From Stemphylium vesicarium (lineage: Eukaryota; Ascomycota; Dothideomycetes; Pleosporales; Pleosporaceae): DNA of 64,000 bases. The notes below the pieces were generated by a model, which was not told the DNA's origin, did no database searches, and was given only the letters and a program-made list of their open reading frames with translations. The first letter of the stretch is position 1; each line of letters starts with the position of its first letter. The translations under genes were made by a program, and so were the position numbers. This document shows, piece after piece, positions 30,502-39,658 of the stretch. Location: positions 1 to 64,000 of the forward strand of contig QXCR01000123.1 in assembly GCA_004380135.1 (NCBI GenBank), written 5' to 3'.

Positions 30502-31668
30502 ATGGAGCAACGGCGCGTCCAGACATTCACCCCCAGCCCTTATCAATACATGGGAGACTACGCCAGTTCTCAAGATCTATCCAGGTACAACTCCCATAAA
30601 CAAATGACCTCGGATGCTGGCCATGGTCCATTCGACGAACGAGTACCTTTCCACAACTTTGGTGGAGAAACCTCCATCAAACGATCACTAAGTGCTCCCA
30701 TGGATGTTTTTGATCCCTGGGTGCTGGAACCGCTTCCATGTGCCAGCCCAATGTCAACAAGTTCTTCAATCAGCCATCCTGAGAGCGTCTCCACCCCACC
30801 TTACACTGGCCTGCCTATGTACGACGCAGTCGAACCGGCCTTTCATCATATTGGAGACGGTCCAGCCGGTCAAAGCCCGTGGTCAAATGGACCTGAGCCT
30901 CTTTGGCGACCCAGCTACCCCGAACCGACCGCCTGGGACTCACAGACATTTGTTCTACCCTGCCATGGCGGCCCATCCTACGGGCAACGCTCAGTGCAAT
31001 CGACTCCTACCTTTCTCACGCAGCCCAACGTGTCAGCTTCTACTCGGTACATGGCATATCACACGTCGTTGCAGAATATGCACCACTCCACGGCTCAATC
31101 CGTGGGCCCCGCAACTGTCACAGCCGAGAGCCACAGCAACAAAGGAGATGATAGCGACGACCAGATCGACTCTGAATCAGAATTTTCTGACTCTGATGAT
31201 GACTGCTCATTCAACAAATGGTCAGGCTCGGCGTCCAAGGGGGCGAGAGGGAAATCGAACGTTTTCAGGCTGGAGAACTTTCCTGGGATCATGGATCCCG
31301 TTCACACCACACTTAGCCAGCGCGCCTACGAATGCCCTCTGGTGACTGGGCATAAAGCAGAAGGAAGATGCAGAAAGCGATTCAACCGACCAGAGCACCT
31401 CCGGCGTCACATGAGGACAGTTCACACCGATGAGAGGGATTATGTCTGCCAAGTACCAGGTTGCAACAGGCCCTTCTCCAGGAGTGACAACCTCCGTGAG
31501 CACTATTGGACGCACTTAAGCCGTGGTGGAAGACAGGGTAAGAACAGGAAGATGTCTTTCCAAGAGATCAGGAAAATCCTCGGCCCCAAGCAGAAGCAAC
31601 TGCTTCGACGGCTCAAGATGAAGCTCAACAACCAGAAGCAGAAGAATGGGATGAAGACAAAGCTGTAG
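30502..31668 (+). CDS. C2H2 zinc-finger transcription factor
   Basis: Single exon, 388 aa; a nuclear DNA-binding regulator. The N-terminal ~210 residues are Ser/Pro/Thr/Gln-rich, a likely activation or regulatory region, followed by an acidic Asp/Ser/Glu stretch. Two adjacent C2H2 fingers lie near the C-terminus. In finger 1, CRKRFNRPEHLRRHMRTVH has the usual second half, but its first two Cys are 11 residues apart instead of 2-4. Finger 2 (CQVPGCNRPFSRSDNLREH) is standard. A highly basic tail follows (SRGGRQGKNRKM, then Lys/Arg/Gln-rich). Paired fingers with SRSDNL are shared by Msn2-, FlbC- and BrlA-type fungal factors, so this belongs to that broad group; I cannot assign an ortholog. Confidence 0.88.
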   Translation: MEQRRVQTFTPSPYQYMGDYASSQDLSRYNSHKQMTSDAGHGPFDERVPFHNFGGETSIKRSLSAPMDVFDPWVLEPLPCASPMSTSSSISHPESVSTPPYTGLPMYDAVEPAFHHIGDGPAGQSPWSNGPEPLWRPSYPEPTAWDSQTFVLPCHGGPSYGQRSVQSTPTFLTQPNVSASTRYMAYHTSLQNMHHSTAQSVGPATVTAESHSNKGDDSDDQIDSESEFSDSDDDCSFNKWSGSASKGARGKSNVFRLENFPGIMDPVHTTLSQRAYECPLVTGHKAEGRCRKRFNRPEHLRRHMRTVHTDERDYVCQVPGCNRPFSRSDNLREHYWTHLSRGGRQGKNRKMSFQEIRKILGPKQKQLLRRLKMKLNNQKQKNGMKTKL

Positions 31669-34097
31669 AGCAGCGACATGGTTCGATCGACGAAGCTGCG
31701 CAATGTTGTGGATGAATACTCTTTCGGTTATGTTTCTGGGTCCCTGAGCTACATGGAGTTGGGGAGGCAAGTGTTAGCCGTGCTTTGGCATGATTCTGTA
31801 CCGTTTCTCTTCTTCCCATGTTGTTCATAGACCTTCCTTCTTCTTTCTGCAGAGAACGCCCTTTCTCTGAATGACATCAAAAGTCCGAGAAACTCCACAC
31901 TCCAGCTACATCTTTGATGACCCCGCACCCATTCACACACACACGCACGCTTGCAAGGTCGCCAAGATACCTTGCAATCGGAACATATAATCGGGTTTCG
32001 CTATATACGGCCCTAATGTCGTTAACGACACCTACCGGTTGGTGGACGAGCCGCACAGGAAGCATGCCCCTCGTCAAAATTGGTGCGGCCCCCATCGCCG
32101 AGTCCACACTACCAAGATCTCCAACAATGCAATGCCAGCCACTTCTGCATGGTAATCATGAAAGGCAGTGAATGTCTCATCCGACTACACGCTAATGCAG
32201 CATGGTAATGCCGGCCACCTCCATCGAACATGCATGGAAGGCACTGACATCGGTCAGAAGATCAATTTCGGCCAATCAGCCATCATCGGAGAAAAAGATT
32301 GGGGGTACCCACACCGATGACTGGCAGCTACAGGGGAGAGCGAGCTGCAGGTGCTTCACTGATGGCTGACGCCCGTTTCGCTGGATGTCTAGGGAATTGG
32401 TGCCGGGGTGGTTTGCTAGGTGGGTGGTAGATGCACACAGCGTGGTGGGCAAGGGACTACCTTGCAATCCATGAGCTTCCTAGACTCGAACTGGAAATTG
32501 GTAGGGAGACTGGAATACAGTGCACACTGACCATGTTGAAGGTCAGCTTGACGACTTCCTGTGCCCGGTCCCAGATACCAACGTCAGTGTCATACGATTC
32601 AAGATTCGAGATGCGATCTAAATACAATCGTCTCAATCCAGATCGCAGAGCCTACACCGGTATTCTGCCCCGCCGGGGGGAGGGGAGAGAGAGAGGACCT
32701 CGCTTCCCCTGGCCACAGGATCCCTATGCTATGACCGATGCGATGCTCCTGCATCCATTGAATCCCATCGTCAGGAATCCGTTGGAAATGAAAAGACTCT
32801 ACAAGTGCATCATTGGATCGACAGACAACAGACGCGGTGAAGGCGAGGACACTGGCTAGCCCTCACGGATTTTGCGCCGCTTTCGTGAGCCTATAGGACG
32901 CTGTCACACTTTTCCCGCGCGCCGTAGCGCTTACACCAGCCAACCACCGAACAGCACAACAAGCCACCGTCCGGCGCAGCAACCTTTTTTAAATTGAAGC
33001 AAAGGGGCTCACCCGCATTTACCGCCTAAATTGCGGGCGTAAACTGCACGCGGATTGCTGTCAACACGACACCGTCTTTCTAGGATTTAGGATGCGCCTG
33101 TAGAGATCATGACAAGGAAGTTGCTCCATCAACAACGGCTTTGCTGACGTCGCGGTAACTAAACGGGCACCATCATTGGATCCCGTGATTGGGCATGCAG
33201 GAGGAATGGAATGCGAAAGCTCGCGTAGACTGTATGTTGTAGATAAGATATGAGAGATTTGGAGAATGCGGTTCTAGCCCGCAGTCTGGTACGTATCGAT
33301 GGACGACAGACTATCGTCTTCTCCAAGTTCCACAAATATTTCTTTGTCTAGACAAGATGAACTGACCCAAACCGTAAGCAACATTTTGCGGCTTCTAGAG
33401 CCGAGGACGCAAAAAGCGCGCAACACAATGGCATCAAACTAGCCCCCATGTCAACCTAGAAAGAGGCCAAGCTCAGGCAGATCATCTTGATGCAAGCAAG
33501 TTTGCCCCCAAAACACGTCGTCTGAGCGGCTACATGCAGAGCCAACGGCTCATGCACCACTCTCATCATGCCTACCCAAAGTGATCTGACCGCATTTATG
33601 CGGCTACTTGCTGGAATGAAATCCCACTTCCCCATATTCAATCCTTCCAAGACCGAATATACATGCACGTGGCGATTGGTTATAAGTCACCCGACGGCTC
33701 GCTATTCTTCGGCCCGGGTGTAAGAAGGGCGGGTTTTGAATAGAAGCAGGTACCGAACGTAGCTTCAAGTGATCAGTGCAACATCCCTCTGATATCGCTT
33801 GCTCCTCAGAATGCAGGAATTCTGAAAGTAGCTTCACGACATCAAATGCGAGAAGATCAACGAAAGAAAAATGCACACCGTCCCTCTTCTGGCTGAGCCT
33901 CAAGCATGCGCTGGAAATGAGCATACATGCATACCCGTGGGCTCATGTGAATATGGCATTGATCGAATCAAACCCGACCAAATCGAGGCAACCAACCCCA
34001 CCCCAAACCCCAATCCAAGACATTTGCATCCGTGCTCCCCCAACTGAAAGAAGAGAGAACTCACAACAACTCGAATAGAATCGAAATAATTCAAACC
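31669..34097. other. Intergenic, about 2.4 kb
   Basis: 3' region of the zinc-finger gene, then sequence without a supported gene. Around 32127-32250 words such as GCATGGTAAT recur with variation, suggesting a degenerate local repeat. A plus-strand open frame at 32431-32859 has no ATG-proximal support or domain and was not accepted. Confidence 0.4.
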
Positions 34098-34328
34098 ATG
34101 TCCTCCTTCCTCCCTAACTCGCTAGCAGCAGGTACTGGAGGGTGATCAGTACCGCGAAAGGTATGTTGTGACACCTCGTGTCGCTCCTTCATTGAACCGA
34201 AATCCCTTTTTTCTTAGACGCAGACACACTTCGCAGGATTCGACAGACGCACGCTAATAATAGCTTCCGCGGTGACTGCCGCGTCTGCCGTGGGTTTCTT
34301 GCTGTCCACAGGATCTGGCTGCTGTTAG
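34098..34328 (+). pseudogene. Candidate tiny tail-anchored protein gene, interrupted by TGA
   Basis: An ATG at 34098 starts MSSFLPNSLAAGTGG and meets TGA at 34143-34145. The same frame continues to a strong GTATGT donor at 34161, a CTTAG acceptor at 34217, and an exon 34218-34328 encoding THFAGFDRR followed by the hydrophobic helix LIIASAVTAASAVGFLL and a Gly/Cys-rich end before TAG. The 57-bp intron has normal size and the phase is exact. Without the TGA it would be a membrane protein of about 56 aa. The choice is between a decayed gene, a different splice (a GTACTG donor at 34130 leads to another frame), or coincidence. Confidence 0.3.
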
Positions 34329-35456
34329 ACGGTAGGCGGCACCCATGATCCTTCGTTCCTCCATTCCTGCTTAGCTTGTAGTTTGGAGCGCATGATCAGC
34401 AACATTTTTTTTCTGTCGCAGAAAGGCGGTCTCCAGACGCATCTCTGACGAGAACATGAAGCCCTTGCATAGACGTTTATCGAGCCTTCACCTACGTCCT
34501 AGGTACGCATGCAGGAAAAAGAAGCCCACCGTTCAGCGGCCCGAGCAGCGGCTGTTTTGACAGTCGGTAATGTCTACCAGTGATGTTTTGTCGTCACCCA
34601 TCCAATCTTTTAGGCATCGCGCATATCACACTTGAGAAAGTGGACTGTGCGACTCTCTGGCATCCTTCTTTCTAGAACGGCGACCTCTCGTCAGCTTTCG
34701 ATCTGGATCAACAATAGAACCAATACCTTTTTCTTTGCAATCCAGGCACGATGACGTTCATTGTTCCTTCTTTCACCGCATTTTCTCTTGCGACCTGGGT
34801 TCTCCACGCTCGTATACCCACTTGGGCGTGCATGCAGGGCCTCATACTCCGCCTCCACATCTCACTGTCCTCCTATCGCTCTTTCCAGCACACCGCCTCA
34901 GCACACCAACATCACTTCTTTTACGGTGAGTCCAAGTTTAGAGCAGTGCGGCATTTTAGGGGGCTACATTCTTCGTTCCAATATGTTTGATCCTATTGTG
35001 CGTGCTTGACAAGCGGCCAAGCAGAGATGCGCCTGGTGTTGCATTGCATTGGAATGATGAAAGTCGCGCGATGGTGCCTTGGAGCCATGAGATAGTTATC
35101 GAAGGGCAGATGTGCCTGAGATGGAGGCACTCATCGGTGTGTTGCGTTCTTCACGTGCCGTTATCTTATATGTAAGTGGTACTAAAAGTGGTTAACCAGT
35201 CCAGAAGCGTCGCGCCCCTCATGATTTCCTGTCTTTGACGTAATTTCGAGGGCTATGTCTTGCCCGGGACGGTCAAGTCGCGCGTTGAGAATATTTAGGT
35301 TCTTTGAAGCCTCTCCGGTTGCAGTGTGGTAGCATGACAAAGTGATAGAGGGCAGTTAAGCCCTTTTCATCTCGAGTAAATGAGAAGAAGAAACGCCTGA
35401 TCCTGAAGAATTCCGAACCTGTTCAGCAATCAACTGATGACAAACTCCACGTCCTG
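34329..35456. other. Intergenic, about 1.1 kb
   Basis: No supported coding region. Contains pyrimidine-rich tracts (34860-34920) but no open frame with domain evidence. Confidence 0.4.
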
Positions 35457-35948
35457 CTAGCTTGCTCTGTCTTGAAGAAGCTCCCCTCCCATGATACCAT
35501 CTACATAGGCGATATCCACTATCACATATGTCCCGTCATCTTGTGACCTCATAACCAACGGGGCATTGCAGCCAAACAGTATACAAACAACAGCATCACA
35601 CCGAACCTCCTTAGTTGCCGACCCTACATATCCGTTCGCTGTTGTGAAGAGACAGCTGTCGTGCTCTTCATAATCACTGAAAAATGGGACTAAATTGGGG
35701 ATTAAGATTGCCGCTAATGTGAACTCTTCTTCTTTGCTTTTTGCTGCGTCTCCATCTTTTAGACTCAGAAGGCCCTCTGCATAAAGCTTCTTGTAATTTG
35801 GTAGAGTGTGCCATTGATCTTTTGCTGGTAGACAGCCTCCTATATACAGCTCAAAGCTATTTTTACGAAACATTTCTGCAGTATATTCATTATCCTCAAT
35901 GTATCTCTCCTCGCAAGTCGATTCGGAAGATGGTGTAGAGTTAGACAT
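35457..35948 (-). CDS. C-terminal-only remnant of a HET-domain (heterokaryon incompatibility) protein
   Basis: 163 aa from the ATG at 35948. The last 60 residues match the conserved C-terminal block of fungal HET proteins: LFTTANGYVGSATKEVRCD, then VVCILFGCNAPLVMR, then a Tyr/Val strand and YVDGIMGGE. Full HET proteins are several hundred residues with an N-terminal HET domain; that domain is absent here and there is no room for it before the neighbouring gene at 36085. So this is either a truncated relic that still has an open frame, or a shortened protein keeping only the C-terminal module. HET proteins trigger cell death after fusion of incompatible strains; this piece alone should not do so. 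Confidence 0.6.
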   Translation of the reverse strand: MSNSTPSSESTCEERYIEDNEYTAEMFRKNSFELYIGGCLPAKDQWHTLPNYKKLYAEGLLSLKDGDAAKSKEEEFTLAAILIPNLVPFFSDYEEHDSCLFTTANGYVGSATKEVRCDAVVCILFGCNAPLVMRSQDDGTYVIVDIAYVDGIMGGELLQDRAS

Positions 35949-36084
35949 GGGTAGAAAGCAAAGAGAGCAGTCGGTAAATAAGAAGTGCAATGATAAGCTG
36001 TCTCAGAACATCATAGGTGTGCGCCCCCGTTTTATGCCAAATGCCTGCAGTAAGATTTTAACGTCAAAAACAGCAGCCAAGATC

Positions 36085-36703
36085 ATGGATCAAGATATTC
36101 ACAACCTGCTCGAAGAGTACCTAAACACTGTCGACTTCACCCTCGCAAGCGGCCACAATACGACGCCTATAAAAACGTCCGACGACTTTGTTAGCACACC
36201 GCCAGAGGAGAAAGACGTCGCTCAAGGCACGGAAAACCATGTCGCTGCTTTGATAAGATATGCTCTAGATCAGGGGTTCCAAATACTGGTCAGTACGACT
36301 CACAGTAATGTACGGGGGAACTCGGTTGCAGGATCTCGAACTACAGTGTACGAGGTATCCAAGGGTAGTGGAGAATACTGCGCGTGCGAGACTGAAGCAT
36401 CTTCATTCCCTGTGCCGGTCGGATTCGGAACCTGAGGCTCAGTGGGACTATGTCGCGGAGATTGTGGAATGTGATGGGGGTGAGCGGCGGATGGTGTACT
36501 TGGATGGCAATGCAGCGGAGAGAAAGGTACAGGCTCTTGAAAGTCTTGTGGATGTTTTAAGAGGGATGGTGAGATATGTGAGAGGAGAAGAAGACGAAGA
36601 GAATGACGAGTCCACGGATACAAAGGAGGCACCCACGAGTGGCGATAAGATCTCATGCAAGGAGCTGATACGGGTAAGAGATAAGGATCGAGTTGTGGAC
36701 TAG
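36085..36703 (+). CDS. Small uncharacterised protein, two exons
   Basis: Exons 36085-36288 and 36332-36703, intron 43 bp (GTCAGT donor, TTGCAG acceptor), giving 191 aa. Splicing joins GFQIL to DLELQC without a frame change in either exon. The N-terminal part (MDQDIHNLLEEYLNTVDFTL) is helical; the middle (YPRVVENTARARLKHLHSL) and end are charged helices with an acidic run (RGEEDEENDES). No known domain or signal peptide. Its size, helical nature and place beside PRP18 and SAP18 suggest a small subunit of some complex, but this is speculation. It is divergent from the HET remnant, with only 136 bp between the starts. Confidence 0.6.
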
Positions 36704-36845
36704 ACCTATTGAGATTGGGGTTGGAGTCGTGGGTGTGTATCGATGGAGGGGATAGCTAACCAGCTGTTACGAGTGCTAGCACAAGGAGCGACATGGACGG
36801 CGTTCAGCACGTACACATGTGGAATGAAGATGGATTTCTGCTTAC

Positions 36846-37934
36846 TCAACCCATGAGTTGTAACTGATCCGTGGGCGGCCATCTCGTCTGCGCAAAACTT
36901 AGACATCTCTTGATACTTTGCAAATACTTCCTCGTCATCTCATCGCTCATAATGTGCGCCGCATTCTTGTCGCTCTCATGCAACTTCTCCCGTGCACTTC
37001 TCTCGTGGATACCCACCATGGTAACACCGATCGGCCACGCCGCTTTACCAATGCTGAGTCGGAGGTATCCATCGTTGGCATCGACGTAGCGGCGTTCTTG
37101 AGCGGCGTGCACGATTTCGACGACAGGCTCGATGATACTGTCTGGTAGGTCGAATTTCTCCAGCTTCTTGAACAGCGGCCGCATGTTCTCTCTGGCTTGG
37201 ACCATGGCGGCGTAGGCTTGCTTGCCTTGGTAGCTTTCCTTTACTTCGGGGTCTCGACGTAGGAGAGTCAAGTCCCATTCCTTGAGTACCATGGTGAAGT
37301 AGCTCGCCAGTTGCCGGAAGAGGAACTCCCGGCCTTCCTTGTCCTTTGGCACTTGGAGGCTGACCTTCATGTCCTTCTCCGGCACTAGTTGTAGGGTTGT
37401 CGGGATCGGACCGTCTGTCATGATGGCCGCCAGGCTGTCTGCGCCCACACGCTTCTTGTATCGTTTTAGGCGCTGCTTGTGTGGCTCTCCAAATAGTCGC
37501 GCGGGCTCGTCGAGGGATCTTAGCTTTGCCACCAGCTCTTCGTCGTCGATGTCTTCATCGTCAGGGACCGGTGTGCCTTCTTCGTCGCCTTCCTTCTTCT
37601 TTGGCGGTAGGTCAGGTAGTCCCAGCCGCTTTCTTCTCTGCCTTTCTTCTACCTCTTCCTCTTCCTCTCTTATACGCTGTGACTCCTCAGCCATGCGCAT
37701 GCGCTTTTCGCGCCGCTCAGCCTCCCTCTCTGCCTCATCTTCTTCTGCTTTTCGTTTCTTCTCCAACCGCTCTCGTTTGGCCTTTTCTGCGGCCTCTTGT
37801 TCGGCGATATATGCTGCTTGTCGTTGGGCTTCGATCTCGCTGCGTTTGAGGTACTTCTTGTCTTGCGATCCGGCGGGCGCACTGCTCTCTTTGCCCTTTT
37901 TTATTTGGGCAGACATGAGTTTTGCGAAATCCAT
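36846..37934 (-). CDS. PRP18: Pre-mRNA-splicing factor 18
   Basis: Single exon, 362 aa, nuclear. Prp18 acts with Slu7 in the second catalytic step of pre-mRNA splicing. Start chosen at MDFAKLMSAQI, the usual Prp18 N-terminus; the same frame is open further upstream to 38243 but would overlap the SAP18 start codon. Order seen: a long Glu/Lys/Arg coiled coil (residues ~25-115); an acidic linker; the short PRP4-like motif with RLFGEP; then the globular Prp18 domain (about 190-350) containing REFLFRQLASYF, a helix with PLFKKLEKFDLP, and DGYLRLSIGKAAWPIGVTMV, ending in RWPPTDQ. Length is normal for fungal orthologs. It is divergent from SAP18, the starts 286 bp apart. Confidence 0.93.
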   Translation of the reverse strand: MDFAKLMSAQIKKGKESSAPAGSQDKKYLKRSEIEAQRQAAYIAEQEAAEKAKRERLEKKRKAEEDEAEREAERREKRMRMAEESQRIREEEEEVEERQRRKRLGLPDLPPKKKEGDEEGTPVPDDEDIDDEELVAKLRSLDEPARLFGEPHKQRLKRYKKRVGADSLAAIMTDGPIPTTLQLVPEKDMKVSLQVPKDKEGREFLFRQLASYFTMVLKEWDLTLLRRDPEVKESYQGKQAYAAMVQARENMRPLFKKLEKFDLPDSIIEPVVEIVHAAQERRYVDANDGYLRLSIGKAAWPIGVTMVGIHERSAREKLHESDKNAAHIMSDEMTRKYLQSIKRCLSFAQTRWPPTDQLQLMG

Positions 37935-38220
37935 GGCGGAGAGCGTGCTTTCGATGTTCAGAGTGGCTTTGGGATGTTGCGACAAAAAGCGTGCAAGTAA
38001 ATTGAAGAAGATGGGACCCGTCATGGGTTCGGCGCGCGGTGATTCGGCGCGCAATGGCACTAGTGGAAGCTCTCCGCGTCGCGTACCTTCACTCACTCCC
38101 GCACCTACTCCGTCTTTTCGCAAAAAGCACCTGACGTCACTGTCGCAAGATCGTCTTATAGTTTCGACATAGCGCATAAAGCTCATGTACCTGTAGCAAT
38201 TGAAGGTTGCTGTATTCACC
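37935..38220. promoter_or_regulatory. Bidirectional promoter between PRP18 and SAP18
   Basis: 286 bp separate the two divergent start codons and must hold both core promoters and leaders. No TATA box stands out on either strand, which fits housekeeping promoters. Co-regulation is inference. Confidence 0.5.
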
Positions 38221-39081
38221 ATGGCTGCTCCAGCCTCGGCCAAGATTGACCGGCAAACAACAACGCCTTTCCTGTTGCGCCTCTTCTTTAAGCAAGGCTC
38301 TTTTCACCGGTATGTGTCCTTTTGGTTCTTTGCGACCGTTATACTAAGGGTTTAAAGACCAGATGAATTCGATCCAGCCCTCCCCCGCCTCCCAACCAAT
38401 GTCCAAATCTACACATGGCAGAGCTGCAGTCTGCGCGAACTGTGTAAACTGCTGCTCAGCGCAGTACCGAGCATGCTGCCACAGCCTTACGCCGGATCAC
38501 GCATCGCCTTTCGACTCGTGTACCCAGATACCCAAGGTTCAAACCGCCCGGGCATGCCGGGACGCTTCATATCACGAGACATAGGCTCTGTCATTATAGG
38601 CGCGCCATCGAGGAACGAGGACACAGGAATGGAAGGCGATGAGGGAGGAAGCGTGGCGGAAGCTCTCAAGCAGTTGGACGGCGACCCGGACAGGACTCTG
38701 GCAGACGTCAAGTTTCTCATCGGCGACTACATCGCATGCGCGATCCTCCCACCATTACCCGACGGTAGCGTGCCAGCGGCGCCTCCACCAATGGCCGCAA
38801 CAGGCAGGGGGCCGCCTCCAGGTCCATATGGTGGACGGGGAAGAGAAAACGGCTTTGGGGGACGGAGTGATTGGGGCGGCTACGGAAGGGGAGGAAGAGG
38901 TGGAGGCGGCAGATTCGACGACAGGTTTGATGACAGGAGACTAAGCGGAGGGGGTGTACCCTCTGGAGAATGGAGAAGAGGTGAGGCGCCGCCGGACCGA
39001 GAGCCAGGCTTTGGTAGAGGAAGAGGGCGCGGCAGCGGAGACGACTGGCGCGACCGAGGTAGAGGTAGAGGACGATGGTAA
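38221..39081 (+). CDS. SAP18: Sin3-associated polypeptide SAP18 with fungal RGG-rich tail
   Basis: Exons 38221-38309 and 38358-39081 (intron 48 bp), 270 aa. SAP18 is a ubiquitin-fold protein found in the Sin3 histone-deacetylase complex and in the ASAP complex that links to splicing. Family features: KIDRQTTTPFLLRLFFKQGS at the start, DEF just after the intron, LPTNVQIYTWQSCSLRELC, then AFRLVYPD, and KFLIGDYIACAILPP closing the fold (to about residue 160). A tail of about 100 residues follows, dominated by Gly/Arg/Asp (RGRGRGSGDDW, GRGRGRW), absent from the short animal protein, and likely to bind RNA. The downstream gene is DML1 on the same strand. Confidence 0.93.
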
Positions 39082-39658
39082 ATACGTCTCAGCTGCCAGT
39101 TCGGTTCCGCCTATTCAGCCCCAAGCGGTACCCCGAGAACATTTCAGCATCTTGTGCTCTGCGACGACAACAACAACAACGTCGAGGTTCAGACTCGCCT
39201 GGGCAGAAAATCCTTATAGGAAGACGTTGGTTGCGCAGTACAACAACAATTTCTAAACTTCAGAGCAACATGGCTTGACTGGATATGCGTCGTCAGGCCT
39301 CGTGGCGCGTTGTTGGTGGTAATGTTGAGCGCACAAATGCGGATTGTACAATGTGATCACACCGTTGCATCTGGTGGAATTCTGAATGGCCCTTGAAGAT
39401 GCACATAATACCCGTAGGTGCACAAACTAATTCAGGTTCTTAATCCATTGTATTGGTTAGCCTGACTGTGGCGCAGGCGACAAAGTGGTACCTTCCTTAA
39501 TCGCGTGAGCACGTGCGGGGCAAACAGCAGAGCCTGACCTCATCCAATCGCCGTTCACTCACACCAACACCAGCATCACTCTTTTCGTTTCTTCAAACTG
39601 AAAACATCTCCCCCGCACAAACGAGCTCTCTGCATTTCTATCAGATCGTGACGCCGCC
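39082..39658. other. Intergenic between SAP18 and DML1
   Basis: About 580 bp: SAP18 3' region (with a short ACA/ACG trinucleotide run near 39168-39181) and the DML1 promoter. No gene seen. Confidence 0.5.

Noticed and set aside
32431..32859. Plus-strand frame of 142 codons
   Set aside because: No homology pattern, no splice logic and an isolated position; likely chance.
37339..38172. Plus-strand open frame of 277 codons
   Set aside because: It is the antisense shadow of PRP18's Glu/Lys/Arg-rich coding sequence; Ser-rich runs are what the reverse strand gives. No domain.
37935..38243. N-terminal extension of PRP18 by about 100 residues
   Set aside because: The frame is open, but the conserved protein starts at MDFAKL. 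The extension would overlap the SAP18 start and has no family similarity.
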